Shown: positions 33,368 to 44,647, counted from the first letter of the stretch. The stretch is 64,000 nucleotides of DNA from Nocardioides alcanivorans (GCF_021555175.1 NZ_JAKGRW010000015.1:62001-126000), one strand, 5' to 3'. The notes: generated by a model from the sequence alone, not told the origin. Numbers and translations: made by a program.

Positions 33368-34511
33368 GTGTCAACCGATCCCGCCACCGAGTCCGGGCCG
33401 CGCCGTCCGCGGCCGCCCGGCACGATCCGGATCGGTCAGATAGCCGGTGTCGACGTGCTGGTCACGACATCCTGGTTCCTCATCGCGGCCCTGATCTCGA
33501 TCGTGCTCGCCCCGCTCGTCGAGGAGACCCAGCCGGGACTCGGCGGATGGAAGTACGTCGCGGGTGTTGCCTTCGCCGTCCTCCTCTATCTGTCGGTCCT
33601 GCTCCACGAGGCGTCGCACGCGATCGCGGCGCAGCGCTTCGGCCACTCGGTTGACTCGATCACGCTGCACTTCCTCGGTGGAGCGACCGCCATCGAGGGG
33701 AGTCGCGGACGGCACGCGAGGAGTTCTGGATCTCGGTCGTCGGTCCACTCACCTCCCTGCTCGTCGGCCTGGTGGTGCTGCCACTGTGGTGGATCACGCC
33801 CGATGGGCTGCTGTCGCTGGCGCTGCTCGGCCTCATCTGGGCCAATGTCGTCGTGGGCGTGCTCAACCTGATCCCGGGCCTGCCGCTGGACGGTGGTCGG
33901 GTGTTGAAGTCCGCCGTCTGGGGGTCACCGGCAACCCTCACCGCGGCACCATCGCCGCAGGTTGGGGCGGCCGCATCACCGCACTGGCGATCCTGGCCTG
34001 GCCGTGGGTGATGGAGTCCTTGATCGGGGTCACCCCGAACTTCTTCGACACGATGCTGGCCGTGATCATCGCGCTCTTCCTGTGGACCGGTGCCACCGCC
34101 GCCATGCGTGGCGCCAGGATTCGCCGCAAGCTCGTCTCACTGGTCGCACGAGACCTGGCTCGGCGCACGTTGACCGTGCCGGAGGACCTGCCGGTCGCGG
34201 AGGCGGTGCGACGTGCCCAGGAGGCCGACGCGGGCGGCATCGTGACCACGGATCAGCGCGACCGACCCGTCGGCATCGTCAACGAGGCCGCATTGGTCGC
34301 CGTACCCGAGGAGCGCCGCCCCTGGCTGCCCGTCTCGCAGGTGACGCGTGGCCTCGATGAAGGCTTGTCGCTGCCTGTCGAGATCAGCGGTGAGGACCTG
34401 ATCCGTGCGATCACCCGGCATCCGGCCCACGAGTACCTCCTCCTCGAGTCCGACGGGCGGATCTATGGCGTACTGGCCACGGCCGACGTCGATGCCGCCT
34501 TCGGTGCTTGA
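33368..34511 (+). CDS. Site-2 protease family membrane metalloprotease with CBS-like domain (two frame breaks)
   Basis: About 381 residues after repair. LLHEASHAIAAQ holds the zinc-binding HExxH and LNLIPGLPLDGGRVLK the NxxPxxPLDGG motif, so the active site is intact. A CBS-like pair follows from about residue 260. Frames break at GGGG 33697-33700 (repair gives AIEGESRTAREEFW) and GGGGG 33920-33924 (repair gives SAVWGVTGNPHRG). The GTG at 33368 lies 6 bases after TAGATT. The substrate is unknown. Confidence 0.85.
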
Positions 34512-34561
34512 GTCCGCTTCACTGTTCCTGCCCAACCTGCATCCCCAGCCGAAAGAGGACC

Positions 34562-35523
34562 ATGACCGACCGCGAGACCTCCGTGCCCGACGTCGCCCCC
34601 GAGGCATGGTCAGGGGTGCACCGCGGACCGCTGCGTGAGGGCGAGTGGATCCGGCTGGTCGACCAGAAGGGGCGCAAGCACAACTTCGAGCTCGTCGCCG
34701 GCAAGCGGTTCTTCAGCAACCGCGGTCACATCGAGCACGACGACCTGATCGGCCGCGAGGAAGGCTTCTCGGTCGTCTCGTCGGCCGGCGGCGAATACCT
34801 CGTGTTCCGGCCGTTGCTCTCGGAGTTCGTGGTCTCGATGCCACGCGGGGCTGCCGTGGTCTATCCGAAGGATGCCGCACAGATCGTTGCGATGGCCGAC
34901 ATCTTCCCGGGCGCCCGTGTGGTCGAGGCCGGCGTCGGGTCCGGGGCGCTGACCTGCTCGTTGTTGCGAGCCGTGGGACCGCACGGGACGGTGATGTCGT
35001 GGGAGCGTCGCGAGGAGTTCGCCGACGTCGCGCGCCGCAACGTCACGCAGTTCTTCGGTGGAGACCACCCTGCTTGGCAGCTCGCCCTGGGCGACCTGCA
35101 GGAGGAGCTGCCCCGCTCCGGGGCGAAGGTGGATCGGGTCATCCTCGACATGCTGGCACCGTGGGAATGCGTGGACGCGGTTGCGGACGCCCTGCTGCCG
35201 GGTGGCATCGTCGTGGCCTACGTCGCCACCACCACCCAGCTCTCGCGCTACGTCGAGACCGTGCGTGCCCATGGTGGCTTCACCGAGCCACAGCCGTGGG
35301 AGTCACTGGTGCGTGACTGGCACGTCGAGGGCCTCGCCGTGCGGCCGGGCCACAAGATGATCGGCCACACCGCCTTCCTGGTGACGTCGCGGCGGATGGC
35401 GCCGGGGAGACCGCCCCGCGCAAGAAGCGTCGGCCCGCGCCCGGTGCCTACGGCAAGGACTACAACGGGCCGCGTCCTGCCGACCTTCCCCCAGCGCTCG
35501 CCGAGGAGTCGCTCGACGACTGA
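34562..35523 (+). CDS. trmI: tRNA (adenine-58-N1)-methyltransferase TrmI (frame break)
   Basis: A class I SAM-dependent methyltransferase that makes m1A58 in the T loop. An N-terminal beta domain with RHNFELVAGKRFFSNRGHIEHDD (described by its first and last residues: RHNFELV to HIEHDD) precedes the SAM motif VVEAGVGSGALTCSLL. ILDMLAPWE is the catalytic strand. The frame breaks at GGGG 35404-35407, after which one added G gives a basic tail APRKKRRPAPGAYG ending ESLDD. Repaired length is 320. GAAAGAGGA precedes the ATG. It lies upstream of arc as in mycobacteria. Confidence 0.9.
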
Positions 35524-35570
35524 GTGTCGTCGTACGCCCCGGTGCCTGCACTGTGTGACGTTCTTGCCTG

Positions 35571-35598
35571 CTTGGTGTGCCTAGCTACGCACACCAAG
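35571..35598. terminator. Hairpin after trmI
   Basis: CTTGGTGTGC and GCACACCAAG form a perfect 10-base stem around an 8-base loop. Two more palindromes follow: CCCCGCCCGGGCGGGG (35608-35623) and GGGAATTCCC (35621-35630). There is no U-tract, so termination is inferred. Confidence 0.6.
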
Positions 35599-35749
35599 CT
35601 CCCATTTCCCCGCCCGGGCGGGGAATTCCCGCGGCTGGAGGGACTCCAGAAAGGTCACAGTACGGCGACGCGCGCAAAGTTGAATGCGCGAAGTCCTTCC
35701 ATCCGTTGCCCGCGTGGGTAGGGTCACGGAGTACGAGGAGGTGACGCAC

Positions 35750-37489
35750 ATGACGGCATCGGACAGTCAGCGGAACCCGGAGGAGCTTGCGCAACAGGTG
35801 AGTTCCCTGGAGGCGGAGCTGACGCAGTTGCGGCAGCGTTTGGCGCAGTCACCCGGGCGCGGGTCACTCCTGGAACAGCGGTTGGTGGAGACCCAGCGCA
35901 GCCTGGCCGGAGTGACCGCGCAGAACGAGCGCCTGGCCCAGACGCTCCGTGAGGCGCGCGACCAGATCGTGCAGCTCAAGGAGGAGATCGACAAGCTGGC
36001 CCAGCCGCCGGCAGGGTTCGGCACCTTCCTGCAGCGCAACGACGACGACTCGGTCGACGTGATCTCCGGCGGTCGCAAGCTCCGGGTGACCGTGAGCCCC
36101 GGGATCGAGGCCGACGAGCTCGTGCGTGGCCAGGAGGTCCTGCTCAACGAGGCGATGAACGTCGTCGCGGCGCTCGACTTCGAGAAGGTCGGCGAGGTCG
36201 TGATGCTCAAGGAGATCCTCGAGGACAAGCAGCGCGTCCTCGTGATCGCCGGCGCCGACGAGGAACGAGTCGTCTCGCTCGCGGATCCCCTGCAGGGCAT
36301 CCACCTGCGCGTCGGCGACTCGTTGTTGCTCGACAGCCGCACCGGTCATGTCTACGAGAAGGTCCCGAAGTCGGAGGTCGAGGAGCTGGTCCTCGAAGAG
36401 GTGCCCGACATCGACTACGACAACATCGGCGGCCTGATCACCCAGATCGACCAGATCCGCGATGCGGTCGAGTTGCCCTACCTCCACCCGGAGCTGTTCC
36501 AGCAGCACCAGCTCAAGCCCCCGAAGGGCGTGTTGCTCTATGGCCCTCCGGGGTGCGGGAAGACGCTGATCGCGAAGGCGGTCGCCAACTCGCTCGCCAA
36601 GAAGGTCGCTGCCAAGACGGGCCACGAGGGCAAGTCCTACTTCCTCAACATCAAGGGCCCCGAGCTGCTCAACAAGTACGTCGGTGAGACGGAGCGTCAC
36701 ATCAGGCTCGTCTTCCAGCGAGCTCGGGAGAAGGCGTCCGAGGGCACTCCGGTCATCGTCTTCTTCGACGAGATGGACTCGCTCTTCCGTACCCGCGGCT
36801 CCGGGGTCTCCTCCGACGTGGAGAACACGATCGTGCCGCAGCTCCTCAGCGAGATCGACGGCGTCGAGCTCCTGGAGAACGTGCTGGTCATCGGTGCCTC
36901 CAACCGTGAGGACATGATCGACCCGGCCATCCTGCGTCCCGGCCGCCTCGACGTGAAGATCAAGATCGAGCGGCCCGACGCGGAGTCGGCTCGCGACATC
37001 TTCAGCAAGTACCTCGTCCCCGAGCTGCCGTTGCACGCCGACGATCTCGCGGAGTTCGGCGACAACCGCAAGGCATGCGTCGACGGCATGATCCGCGCGA
37101 CCGTGGAGCGGATGTACTCCGAGACCGAGGAGAACCGCTTCCTCGAGGTCACCTACGCCAACGGTGACAAGGAGGTCCTCTACTTCAAGGACTTCAACTC
37201 CGGGGCAATGATCCAGAACATCGTCGACCGGGCCAAGAAGATGGCGATCAAGGACCTCCTCGACCACGACCAGCTCGGACTGCGCGTCCAGCACATGCTC
37301 CAGGCCTGCGTGGACGAGTTCAAGGAGAACGAGGACCTCCCCAACACCACCAACCCCGACGACTGGGCACGGATCTCGGGCAAGAAGGGCGAGCGGATCG
37401 TCTTCATCCGCACCCTGGTCACCGGCAAGCAGGGTACCGAGCCGGGGCGTTCCATCGACCAGGTCGACAACACCGGTCAGTACCTCTGA
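35750..37489 (+). CDS. arc: Proteasome-associated AAA ATPase (Arc/Mpa)
   Basis: 579 residues. The N-terminal coiled coil (about 13-85) recognises Pup, two OB domains follow (about 95-235), then the AAA module with Walker A GPPGCGKT at about 265 and Walker [11 protein letters not shown]. The C-terminus is GQYL, the motif that docks into the 20S ring. TAGGGT at 35719-35724 and GAGGAGG before the ATG at 35750 suggest a leadered promoter, unlike dop, pup and pafA. Confidence 0.95.
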   Translation: MTASDSQRNPEELAQQVSSLEAELTQLRQRLAQSPGRGSLLEQRLVETQRSLAGVTAQNERLAQTLREARDQIVQLKEEIDKLAQPPAGFGTFLQRNDDDSVDVISGGRKLRVTVSPGIEADELVRGQEVLLNEAMNVVAALDFEKVGEVVMLKEILEDKQRVLVIAGADEERVVSLADPLQGIHLRVGDSLLLDSRTGHVYEKVPKSEVEELVLEEVPDIDYDNIGGLITQIDQIRDAVELPYLHPELFQQHQLKPPKGVLLYGPPGCGKTLIAKAVANSLAKKVAAKTGHEGKSYFLNIKGPELLNKYVGETERHIRLVFQRAREKASEGTPVIVFFDEMDSLFRTRGSGVSSDVENTIVPQLLSEIDGVELLENVLVIGASNREDMIDPAILRPGRLDVKIKIERPDAESARDIFSKYLVPELPLHADDLAEFGDNRKACVDGMIRATVERMYSETEENRFLEVTYANGDKEVLYFKDFNSGAMIQNIVDRAKKMAIKDLLDHDQLGLRVQHMLQACVDEFKENEDLPNTTNPDDWARISGKKGERIVFIRTLVTGKQGTEPGRSIDQVDNTGQYL

Positions 37490-37490
37490 G

Positions 37491-38111
37491 TCAGCAGGTG
37501 GCGGTGGCGAGATGGCCCCAGGCCATCGGCGCCGCCGCCCTCTGGGGCAGCAGGTAGGCCTGGCGGATCACGTTCACGTCGAAGCCGGCAGCCGTCGCCA
37601 ACTCGATCGGGTCCCGGGTCAGGTGGCAGCCGCCGGCGACCCGCCGCTGGACGGGCTCCAGTCGTCGTTGCCACCGTTGCACCCGTGGATCCTCGGCACG
37701 TCCGTGCTCCAGGAGGTGGAGCCGACCGCCGGGCCGTAGCACCCGACGTACTTCGGAGAGCGCCAGCGCGGGATCGGGGATGGTGCAGAGCGTGAAGGTG
37801 CACAACACCGAGTCGTACGCCGCATCGTCTGCCCGGAGACGCTGCCCGTCGAGTCCCACTCGCCGTACGTCCGTCGCGGACTTCGCACGACGCCGCTCCG
37901 ACATCGCCCATCCGCGGTCCGAGGGCTCCACCGCGTCGACCGACCCGACCTCGGTCGGGTAGAAGCGAGTGTTGAGGCCGCTGCCGAAGCCGATCTCCAA
38001 CACCCCTCCCCGAAGGCCGGTGCAGCACGCTGCGCGCCAGGCGCCGATCTCGTGACCACGCAGGGAGACGTCGACCAGTCGCGGCACCACACGTGACTCC
38101 CACCAACCCAT
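37491..38111 (-). CDS. Class I SAM-dependent methyltransferase
   Basis: 206 residues. The SAM-binding loop is [15 protein letters not shown]; acidic strand end in [20 protein letters not shown] and [13 protein letters not shown] are typical of the Methyltransf_11 group. The substrate is unknown. The stop lies one base from the arc stop, convergent, and the gene is divergent from dop. The ATG at 38111 is the first residue of the recognisable domain. Confidence 0.8.
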   Translation of the reverse strand: MGWWESRVVPRLVDVSLRGHEIGAWRAACCTGLRGGVLEIGFGSGLNTRFYPTEVGSVDAVEPSDRGWAMSERRRAKSATDVRRVGLDGQRLRADDAAYDSVLCTFTLCTIPDPALALSEVRRVLRPGGRLHLLEHGRAEDPRVQRWQRRLEPVQRRVAGGCHLTRDPIELATAAGFDVNVIRQAYLLPQRAAAPMAWGHLATATC

Positions 38112-38198
38112 GGGGCCAGTCAACCGTGCGGGCTGCTCCACCACAACGGTCTGGACACATCTCCCCACCAGCACCACCGGGTGGGTAGGGTCGCAAAC

Positions 38199-39719
38199 AT
38201 GAGCGTCCGAAGGGTGATGGGCACCGAGGTCGAGTACGGCATCTCCGTGCAGGGACAGCCGCACGCCAACCCGATGACCGCCTCCAGCCAGATCGTGAAC
38301 GCCTACGCGGCCAGTGCTCAGCGGGCCCGGCGGGCCCGGTGGGACTTCGAGGAGGAGGCGCCGCTGCGTGACGCGCGCGGCTTCGACCTCTCCCGTGACA
38401 AGGCAGATCCCGGTCTGCTCACCGACGAGGACCTCGGGCTGGCCAACGTCATCCTCACCAACGGTGCCCGTCTCTACGTCGACCACGCCCACCCGGAGTA
38501 CTCGACCCCCGAGGTGACCTCGCCGCTCGACGTCGTCAAGTGGGACAAGGCGGGGGAGTTGGTGATGCTCGAGGCATCGCGTCTGGCCGCCCAGATCCCG
38601 GGGGCCGCGCCGATCCAGCTCTACAAGAACAACACCGACAACAAGGGTGTCTCCTACGGCTCCCACGAGAACTACCTGATGCGGCGCTCGACCCCGTTCG
38701 CTGACATCGTCAAGCACCTGACGCCGTTCTTCGTCACCCGTCAGGTCGTGTGCGGTGCGGGAAGACTCGGGGTCGGGCAGGACGGCAGCGAGCACGCCTA
38801 CCAGATCAGTCAGCGCGCCGACTTCTTCGAGGTCGAGGTCGGGCTGGAGACGACCCTCAAGCGGCCGATCATCAACACCCGCGACGAGCCGCACGCCGAC
38901 CCGGCGAAGTATCGCCGGCTCCACGTGATCATCGGCGACGCCAACCTGTCGGAGGTCTCCACCTACCTCAAGGTGGGCACCACCTCGTTGGTGCTGGCGA
39001 TGATCGAGGCCGGCTACATCACCCAGGAGCTGTCCCTGGCCACTCCGGTTGCCTCGCTCCGGGCCATCTCGCACGACCCCACGTGCCGTCGTACGGTGCG
39101 GTTGGCGAACGGCCGGGAGGTCACTGCGGTCCAGTTGCAGCTCGAATACCTGGAGCTGGCGAGCAAGTTCGTGCAGGAGCGTCTCGGTGACGACGCCGAC
39201 GCCCAGACCCGCGACGTGCTCGCGCGCTGGGAGTCGGTGCTCAACCGCCTCGAGCGTGATCCGATGGAATGTGCGCGTGAGCTCGACTGGGTCGCGAAGC
39301 TCGGCCTCCTCGAGCAGTACCGCCAGCGTGACGGCCTGGAGTGGAGTGACTCCAAGTTGCAGCTGATCGATCTGCAGTACGCCGACATCCGGCCCGAGCG
39401 CGGCCTGCACCACCGGCTGGTGCAGCGTGGCCGGATGGAACGGTTGATCGATCCCGTGGAGGTCGAGCTCTCGGTGCACGAGCCTCCGGTCGACACCCGT
39501 GCCTACTTCCGCGGCAAGGTGCTCGACAAGTTCTCCGACGGAGTCGCGGCGGCCTCCTGGGATTCGGTGATCTTCGACCTCCCGGGCAAGGAGGCGCTGC
39601 AGCGAGTGCCCACGATGGACCCGCTCCGGGGGACCCGCAAGCACGTGGGCGCGTTGATCGACCGCTGCGACACGGCCGAAGAGCTCTTCCGTGCCTTGAC
39701 ACAACGACCGACTGGATAG
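38199..39719 (+). CDS. dop: Depupylase/deamidase Dop
   Basis: 506 residues of the glutamine-synthetase-like Pup-ligase superfamily. [13 protein letters not shown] at the N-terminus carries the ATP/Mg-binding glutamates; SYGSHENYL and NTRDEPHAD follow. It lacks PafA-specific features and has the longer Dop-type loop near residues 40-80. Dop removes Pup from substrates; its deamidase activity would be redundant here because Pup already ends in Glu. The ATG lies 7 bases after TAGGGT (38186-38191). Its TAG stop forms part of the pup -10 box. Confidence 0.95.
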   Translation: MSVRRVMGTEVEYGISVQGQPHANPMTASSQIVNAYAASAQRARRARWDFEEEAPLRDARGFDLSRDKADPGLLTDEDLGLANVILTNGARLYVDHAHPEYSTPEVTSPLDVVKWDKAGELVMLEASRLAAQIPGAAPIQLYKNNTDNKGVSYGSHENYLMRRSTPFADIVKHLTPFFVTRQVVCGAGRLGVGQDGSEHAYQISQRADFFEVEVGLETTLKRPIINTRDEPHADPAKYRRLHVIIGDANLSEVSTYLKVGTTSLVLAMIEAGYITQELSLATPVASLRAISHDPTCRRTVRLANGREVTAVQLQLEYLELASKFVQERLGDDADAQTRDVLARWESVLNRLERDPMECARELDWVAKLGLLEQYRQRDGLEWSDSKLQLIDLQYADIRPERGLHHRLVQRGRMERLIDPVEVELSVHEPPVDTRAYFRGKVLDKFSDGVAAASWDSVIFDLPGKEALQRVPTMDPLRGTRKHVGALIDRCDTAEELFRALTQRPTG

Positions 39720-39722
39720 GGT
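39717..39722 (+). promoter_or_regulatory. Leaderless -10 box of pup overlapping the dop stop
   Basis: TAGGGT lies 6 bases before the pup ATG at 39729; its first three bases are the dop TAG stop codon. Confidence 0.65.
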
Positions 39723-39728
39723 GGGGAC

Positions 39729-39926
39729 ATGGCCCAGGAGCACAAGCAACCCAAGCGGTCTTCCGAGGAGACGACGTCGGAAGAGGTCGAGGAGACCACC
39801 GATCTCGCCGAGCGCAAGGAACAGCTCGACGAAGACATCGACGCTCTGCTCGACGAGATCGACGATGTCCTCGAGACCAATGCAGAGGACTTCGTGAAGT
39901 CGTTCATCCAGAAGGGTGGCGAGTGA
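39729..39926 (+). CDS. pup: Prokaryotic ubiquitin-like protein Pup
   Basis: 65 residues, acidic, with a helical Arc-binding stretch (about 25-55) and the C-terminus [11 protein letters not shown]. It ends in Glu directly, so the ligase PafA can use it without the deamidation needed by Pup proteins ending GGQ. It overlaps prcB by four bases (GTGA). Confidence 0.97.
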   Translation: MAQEHKQPKRSSEETTSEEVEETTDLAERKEQLDEDIDALLDEIDDVLETNAEDFVKSFIQKGGE

Positions 39927-40768
39927 GCCGCGCGCAGGCCGGCGCCGGGCGTCTGCCCGACGCCTTCATGGCCGCCGGCAATTCGTCCTTCGCCGACTTC
40001 CTCTCCGACCACGCCCCCGAGCTGCTGCCTGCCAACAGGTCGCTGCCCGCAGGTTCGGCTGCGGACCTGGCTCCCCATGGCACCACCATCGTCGCCGCGA
40101 CCTTCGAGGGCGGCGTGATCATGGCCGGCGACCGCCGGGCCACGATGGGCAACATCATCGCTCAGCGCGACATCCAGAAGGTCTTCCCGACCGACGAGTT
40201 CAGCTGTGCCGGAATCGCGGGAACGGCGGGACTTGCCGTCGAGATGATCCGGCTCTTCCAGACCGAGCTCGAGCACTACGAGAAGATCGAAGGCACCACG
40301 CTCTCCGTCGACGGCAAGGCCAACCGCCTGGCTGCCTTGATCCGCTCCAACCTCGGGATGGCCATGCAGGGCCTCTCCGTGGTGCCGCTCTTCGCGGGTT
40401 GGGACGACCGAGCCGGCACCGGCCGGATCTTCTCCTACGACGTGACCGGTGGGCGTTACGAGGAGACTGCCTTCCACGCCGTGGGTTCCGGCTCGCTCTT
40501 CGCCCGTGGATCGCTCAAGAAGCTCTACCGCGAAGACCTCGACGAGGACGGTTGCGTGACGGCGCTGGTGCAGGCACTCTACGACGCCGCCGACGACGAT
40601 TCCGCCACTGGCGGCCCCGATCTGGCACGCCGGATCTTCCCCGTGGTCCACGTCATCACCGCCGACGGCGGCCGCCGCCTGAGCGATGACGAGGTCGCCC
40701 AGGTCGCCGACCGGGTCATCGCCGGCCGGATGCAACGACCCGACGGCCCTGCCGCTCCGCTGAACTGA
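39923..40768 (+). CDS. prcB: 20S proteasome beta subunit
   Basis: 281 residues. A 53-residue propeptide is followed by the self-cleavage site PHG-T, making Thr54 the catalytic N-terminal nucleophile of the mature subunit. [11 protein letters not shown] and VGSGS match beta-subunit motifs. The GTG at 39923 overlaps the pup stop. Confidence 0.96.
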   Translation: MSRAQAGAGRLPDAFMAAGNSSFADFLSDHAPELLPANRSLPAGSAADLAPHGTTIVAATFEGGVIMAGDRRATMGNIIAQRDIQKVFPTDEFSCAGIAGTAGLAVEMIRLFQTELEHYEKIEGTTLSVDGKANRLAALIRSNLGMAMQGLSVVPLFAGWDDRAGTGRIFSYDVTGGRYEETAFHAVGSGSLFARGSLKKLYREDLDEDGCVTALVQALYDAADDDSATGGPDLARRIFPVVHVITADGGRRLSDDEVAQVADRVIAGRMQRPDGPAAPLN

Positions 40769-40776
40769 GGACACCC

Positions 40777-41646
40777 ATGAGCACCCCGTTCTACGTTTCG
40801 CCCGAGCAACTCATGAAGGACCGGGCCGACTTCGCCCGCAAGGGAGTCACCCGCGGTCGCGCGCTGGTCGCCCTCCAGTACGACGAGGGCGTGCTGTTGG
40901 CATCCGAGAACCCTTCACAGGCGTTGCACAAGATCTCCGAGCTCTATGACCGGATCGCCTTCGCGGCGGTGGGTCGTTACAACGAGTTCGAGAACCTCCG
41001 CATCGCCGGCGTCCGGATGGCCGACATGCGTGGCTACGCCTACGACCGGCGCGACGTCACCGGCCAGGGCCTTGCTGGCGCCTATGCGCAGACGCTCGGC
41101 ACGATCTTCTCCAGCGGTGGTGAGAAGCCCTACGAGGTCGAGATCTTCGTCGCTGAGATCGGTGACCGTGCGGAGGACGACAAGATCTTCCGTCTCACCT
41201 TCGAGGGCATGGTCGCCGATGAGCACGGCTACGCCGTCATGGGCGGCAATGCCGAGCCCGTGGGCCGCCACCTCAAGGAGCACTACGAGCCGGGCGGCGA
41301 CCTTGCCGCCGCGGTCTCCGTCGCCGTCGCTGCCCTGGGGCAGACCGACAAGGACCCCCGGGTGATCCCGGTGGACGACCTCGAGATCGCCATCCTCGAC
41401 CGGACTCGCAACCAGCCGCGCAAGTTCCGCCGGATCACGGGCGACAAGTTGCGCGACCTGCTGGGGGACCGGGGTGCGGAGACGCCTGACGGGCCCAGTG
41501 ACGAGGACCTGGCCATCCACGCGCCGTCCCAGGTGACGGGTGTCGACGATCCCAGCGACCCGACCGACGTCGTCAGTGGGGGCACGCCTCCGTTGGAGGA
41601 TCCGCTGACGGGAGAGCCGCCCGTCGCCCCACCGCCCGAGGGGTGA
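40777..41646 (+). CDS. prcA: 20S proteasome alpha subunit
   Basis: 289 residues forming the outer gating rings. [18 protein letters not shown] is the conserved N-terminal gate and H0 region; [16 protein letters not shown] follows. There is no N-terminal threonine, as expected. The last 55 residues are acidic and Pro-rich, a variable tail. It begins 8 bases after prcB. Confidence 0.95.
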   Translation: MSTPFYVSPEQLMKDRADFARKGVTRGRALVALQYDEGVLLASENPSQALHKISELYDRIAFAAVGRYNEFENLRIAGVRMADMRGYAYDRRDVTGQGLAGAYAQTLGTIFSSGGEKPYEVEIFVAEIGDRAEDDKIFRLTFEGMVADEHGYAVMGGNAEPVGRHLKEHYEPGGDLAAAVSVAVAALGQTDKDPRVIPVDDLEIAILDRTRNQPRKFRRITGDKLRDLLGDRGAETPDGPSDEDLAIHAPSQVTGVDDPSDPTDVVSGGTPPLEDPLTGEPPVAPPPEG

Positions 41647-41680
41647 TCCGTCGGTGCTGTCGGCCTAGGTCCGTCGGTGG

Positions 41681-41700
41681 GGTCTCGACAGGCTCGATCA
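41681..41700 (-). repeat. REP-like palindrome, copy 2
   Basis: GGTCTCGACAGGCTCGATCA is the inverted counterpart of the element at 17772-17791 (17 of 20 bases), located in the prcA-pafA gap. Confidence 0.5.
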
Positions 41701-41780
41701 GCGGGTGGTGCGCCAGGCCTGGTTGCAGACGAGTGCCTGCATTGTCGGCGCGGACGGCCCCGCGATGTGGCGCGGCCCAC

Positions 41781-41786
41781 TAGGGT
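41781..41786 (+). promoter_or_regulatory. Leaderless -10 box of pafA
   Basis: TAGGGT lies 6 bases before the pafA ATG at 41793. It gives pafA its own promoter, separate from the pup-prcB-prcA unit. Confidence 0.65.
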
Positions 41787-41792
41787 TGGGTC

Positions 41793-43154
41793 ATGGAGCG
41801 CCGGATCTTCGGAATCGAGAACGAATACGGGGTCACGTGCACGTTCAAGGGACAGCGGCGGCTGAGCCCTGACGAGGTCGCCCGCTACCTCTTCCGCAAG
41901 GTGGTCTCGTGGGGGCGCAGCAGCAATGTCTTCATGCGCAACGGAGCCCGCCTCTACCTCGACGTGGGCAGCCATCCCGAATACGCCACGCCTGAGTGCG
42001 ACGACGTCATCGAGCTCGTCACGCATGACAAGGCGGGGGAGCGGACCCTCGAGGGCCTTCTCGTCGACGCCGAGGAGCGACTGCACAACGAAGGGGTGGC
42101 CGGCGACATCTATCTCTTCAAGAACAACACCGACTCGGCCGGCAACTCCTACGGCTGCCACGAGAACTATCTGGTCGGCCGCGCCGGCGAGTTCAGCCGA
42201 CTCGCCGACGTCCTGATCCCGTTCCTGGTCACCCGGCAGCTGCTCGTCGGCGCCGGCAAGATCATCCAGACGCCCCGCGGCGCGTCCTACTCCATCAGCC
42301 AGCGTGCCGAACACATCTGGGAGGGCGTCTCCAGCGCCACCACCCGCAGCCGGCCGATCATCAACACGCGCGACGAGCCGCACGCAGATGCGGAGCACTA
42401 CCGTCGACTGCACGTGATCGTGGGCGACTCCAACATGTCGGAGACCACCACGCTGCTCAAGGTCGCGAGCTGCCACCTCGTGCTGAGGATGATCGAGGAG
42501 GGCGTGGTGATGCGGGACCTCAGCCTGGAGAACCCCATCCGAGCGATCCGGGAGATCTCCCACGACGTGACGGGACGCAAGCCGGTGCGGTTGTCCAACG
42601 GACGCGAGGCCAGCGCCCTCGAGATCCAGGGGGAGTACCTCCAGCGGGCCCGCGACTTCGCCGACCGCAGGGAACTCCACGATGACGTCACGGTGCGGGC
42701 CCTCGACCTGTGGGAGCGCGGACTGAAGGCGATCGAGTCCGGGGACTGGTCGCTGGTGGAGCGCGAGATCGACTGGGTGATCAAGTGGAAGCTCATCGAC
42801 CGCTACCGCGCCAAGCACGACATGTCGCTCGGCGATGCACGCATCGCCCAGCTCGACCTCGCCTACCACGACATCCGCCGCGACCGGGGGCTCTACTACC
42901 TGCTGCAGCGTGCCGGCGCGGTGAGCCGAGTCACCACCGATCTGGCGACGTTCCGTGCCAAGAGCATCCCGCCGCAGCACACCCGGGCCCGACTCCGTGG
43001 CGACTTCATCAAGCAGGCGCAAGCGAAGCGCCGTGACTTCACCGTCGACTGGGTGCACCTGAAGCTCAACGACCAGGCGCAGCGCACGGTGCTCTGCAAG
43101 GACCCGTTCCGGGCCACGGATGAACGGGTCGAGCGGCTCATCGACGGGATGTGA
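41793..43154 (+). CDS. pafA: Pup ligase PafA
   Basis: 453 residues of the same superfamily as Dop. [16 protein letters not shown] carries the conserved glutamate cluster at the start; [10 protein letters not shown] and [17 protein letters not shown] follow, and the C-terminal domain ends [16 protein letters not shown]. PafA couples the Pup C-terminal Glu to substrate lysines using ATP. Length is normal. pafB and pafC do not follow; an FKBP gene does. Confidence 0.96.
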   Translation: MERRIFGIENEYGVTCTFKGQRRLSPDEVARYLFRKVVSWGRSSNVFMRNGARLYLDVGSHPEYATPECDDVIELVTHDKAGERTLEGLLVDAEERLHNEGVAGDIYLFKNNTDSAGNSYGCHENYLVGRAGEFSRLADVLIPFLVTRQLLVGAGKIIQTPRGASYSISQRAEHIWEGVSSATTRSRPIINTRDEPHADAEHYRRLHVIVGDSNMSETTTLLKVASCHLVLRMIEEGVVMRDLSLENPIRAIREISHDVTGRKPVRLSNGREASALEIQGEYLQRARDFADRRELHDDVTVRALDLWERGLKAIESGDWSLVEREIDWVIKWKLIDRYRAKHDMSLGDARIAQLDLAYHDIRRDRGLYYLLQRAGAVSRVTTDLATFRAKSIPPQHTRARLRGDFIKQAQAKRRDFTVDWVHLKLNDQAQRTVLCKDPFRATDERVERLIDGM

Positions 43155-43235
43155 GTCACCGCTGCTGCACGTCGGCTGGGTCGGGTCGTCTAGGCTTTGG
43201 CTGCTGATTTCCCTCGATTGAACAGGTGACTTGCC

Positions 43236-44315
43236 TTGCGTCGTCTCTCCTCCGGTGTGGCCCTGCTCTGCCTGCTCGTCCCTGCCCTCGCGGCATGTGG
43301 GTCCGATGACGACAACGACGCGGGGGAGTCGGGCTCGGTCGCGGTCTCCGGTGCCTTCGGTGAGGCTCCCGACGTGACGTACGAGACGCCGTACGTCGTC
43401 AAGGAGGTCACCACCGAGGTGCTCGAGGAGGGTGACGGTGACGTCGTCGAGCCGGGCGACATCGCTCTGATCAGTGTCTACGTCGGCAACGGCTACACCG
43501 GCGCGGTCGCGACATCCTCGTGGGAGAGCCAGATGGCAGCCAAAGCAGAGGACTCCGCCGAGGAGTCGACGCAGACCCCGGCTCCGGACGAGAGCACGCA
43601 GGACGACTCCGGGGACACCGAGGGCACACTCAGCGCCGCCGGTGACGAGAAGCCGGCCTCCGAGATGATCCAGGTGACTTCGGACGGCACGTTGAAGCCG
43701 ATCTATGACGGCATCGTCGGCCAGCCCGTGGGTTCCCGAGTGCTGGTCAGCTCTCCCGGCGAGGACGCGTTCGGTCTGGGCGGCGCCGACTACAACATCG
43801 GCAACGAAGACACCACGGTCTTCGTCATCGACGTGGTCAACCGCATCGAGCCCCAGCTGGACGCCTCCGGCGCGAAGCAGCCCAAGAACGCGCCCGAAGT
43901 GGTGGAGAAGGACGGCAAGGTCACCGGGCTCGACTTCTCGAAGGCCCCCAAGAAGGCCGGCGACGACCTGCGGGTGCTGACCATGGTGGAGGGCGACGGT
44001 CCGGCCATCACCAACGGCGACCAGATCGCGATGCGTTACCTCGGTCAGTCGTGGGGCAAGAAGAAGTCGTTCGACGGCAACTACGACGCGGCGGTGCCGG
44101 GCCTCAACGGCAGCCTCGCCACGATCGCCAAGGGCGCTGTCATCGACGGTTGGGTCCAGGGACTCAAGGGCGTGAAGGCCGGAAGCCGCGTGATGCTGGT
44201 CATCCCGTCCGCCCTCGCCTACGGCAAGGACGGCAGCCCTGACTCGGGCGACGGGCAGGCCATCGGCCCCAACGAGGATCTCGTCTTCGTCATCGACGTG
44301 CTGGCCGTCGCCTGA
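43236..44315 (+). CDS. FKBP-type peptidyl-prolyl isomerase lipoprotein
   Basis: 359 residues. MRRLSSGVALLCLLVPALAAC has a lipobox, so it is likely anchored on the outer face of the membrane. Two FKBP-like halves are present. The first is degenerate, with an acidic Ser/Thr-rich insert near 100-135. The second is better conserved (GDQIAMRYLGQ, VIDGWVQGLKGVKAGSRVMLVIP, LAYG). Start is the TTG at 43236. This FKBP gene follows pafA in many actinobacteria. Confidence 0.85.
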   Translation: MRRLSSGVALLCLLVPALAACGSDDDNDAGESGSVAVSGAFGEAPDVTYETPYVVKEVTTEVLEEGDGDVVEPGDIALISVYVGNGYTGAVATSSWESQMAAKAEDSAEESTQTPAPDESTQDDSGDTEGTLSAAGDEKPASEMIQVTSDGTLKPIYDGIVGQPVGSRVLVSSPGEDAFGLGGADYNIGNEDTTVFVIDVVNRIEPQLDASGAKQPKNAPEVVEKDGKVTGLDFSKAPKKAGDDLRVLTMVEGDGPAITNGDQIAMRYLGQSWGKKKSFDGNYDAAVPGLNGSLATIAKGAVIDGWVQGLKGVKAGSRVMLVIPSALAYGKDGSPDSGDGQAIGPNEDLVFVIDVLAVA

Positions 44316-44371
44316 GTCTCACGCCACGCGCGTAGACTGGCACCCATCACCACCCACGACATGAGGACGTC

Positions 44372-44629
44372 ATGACTGCACCGCTCATCGGAAGCCTCGG
44401 CACGCCGGAAATGCTGATCATCCTCGCTGTGGTCGTGCTGCTCTTCGGCGCCTCCAAGTTGCCCGAGCTCGCTCGGGGCAGCGGCCGCGCGCTCCGCATC
44501 TTCAAGGCCGAGACCAAGGGTCTCAACGACGACGACAACGACAACGCTGCTGGGGAACTCCCCGAGGGCACGCCGGGCGAGACGGGCAAGTCCGCCGTCG
44601 ACCCGGAGACCCGCCGCGACAACTCCTGA
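44372..44629 (+). CDS. tatA: Sec-independent translocase subunit TatA
   Basis: 85 residues with one membrane helix (about 13-27, MLIILAVVVLLFGASKLP), the FGASKLPELARGSGRALRIF amphipathic segment and an acidic tail. It pairs with tatC downstream. TAGACT (44333-44338) and GAGGAC before the ATG at 44372 suggest a leadered promoter. Confidence 0.93.
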   Translation: MTAPLIGSLGTPEMLIILAVVVLLFGASKLPELARGSGRALRIFKAETKGLNDDDNDNAAGELPEGTPGETGKSAVDPETRRDNS

Positions 44630-44647
44630 GCGCGAAGACCTCCCTTG

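Noticed and set aside
38112..39749. Upstream extension of the methyltransferase frame across dop
   Set aside because: Lies antisense to dop; the methyltransferase domain starts at 38111.
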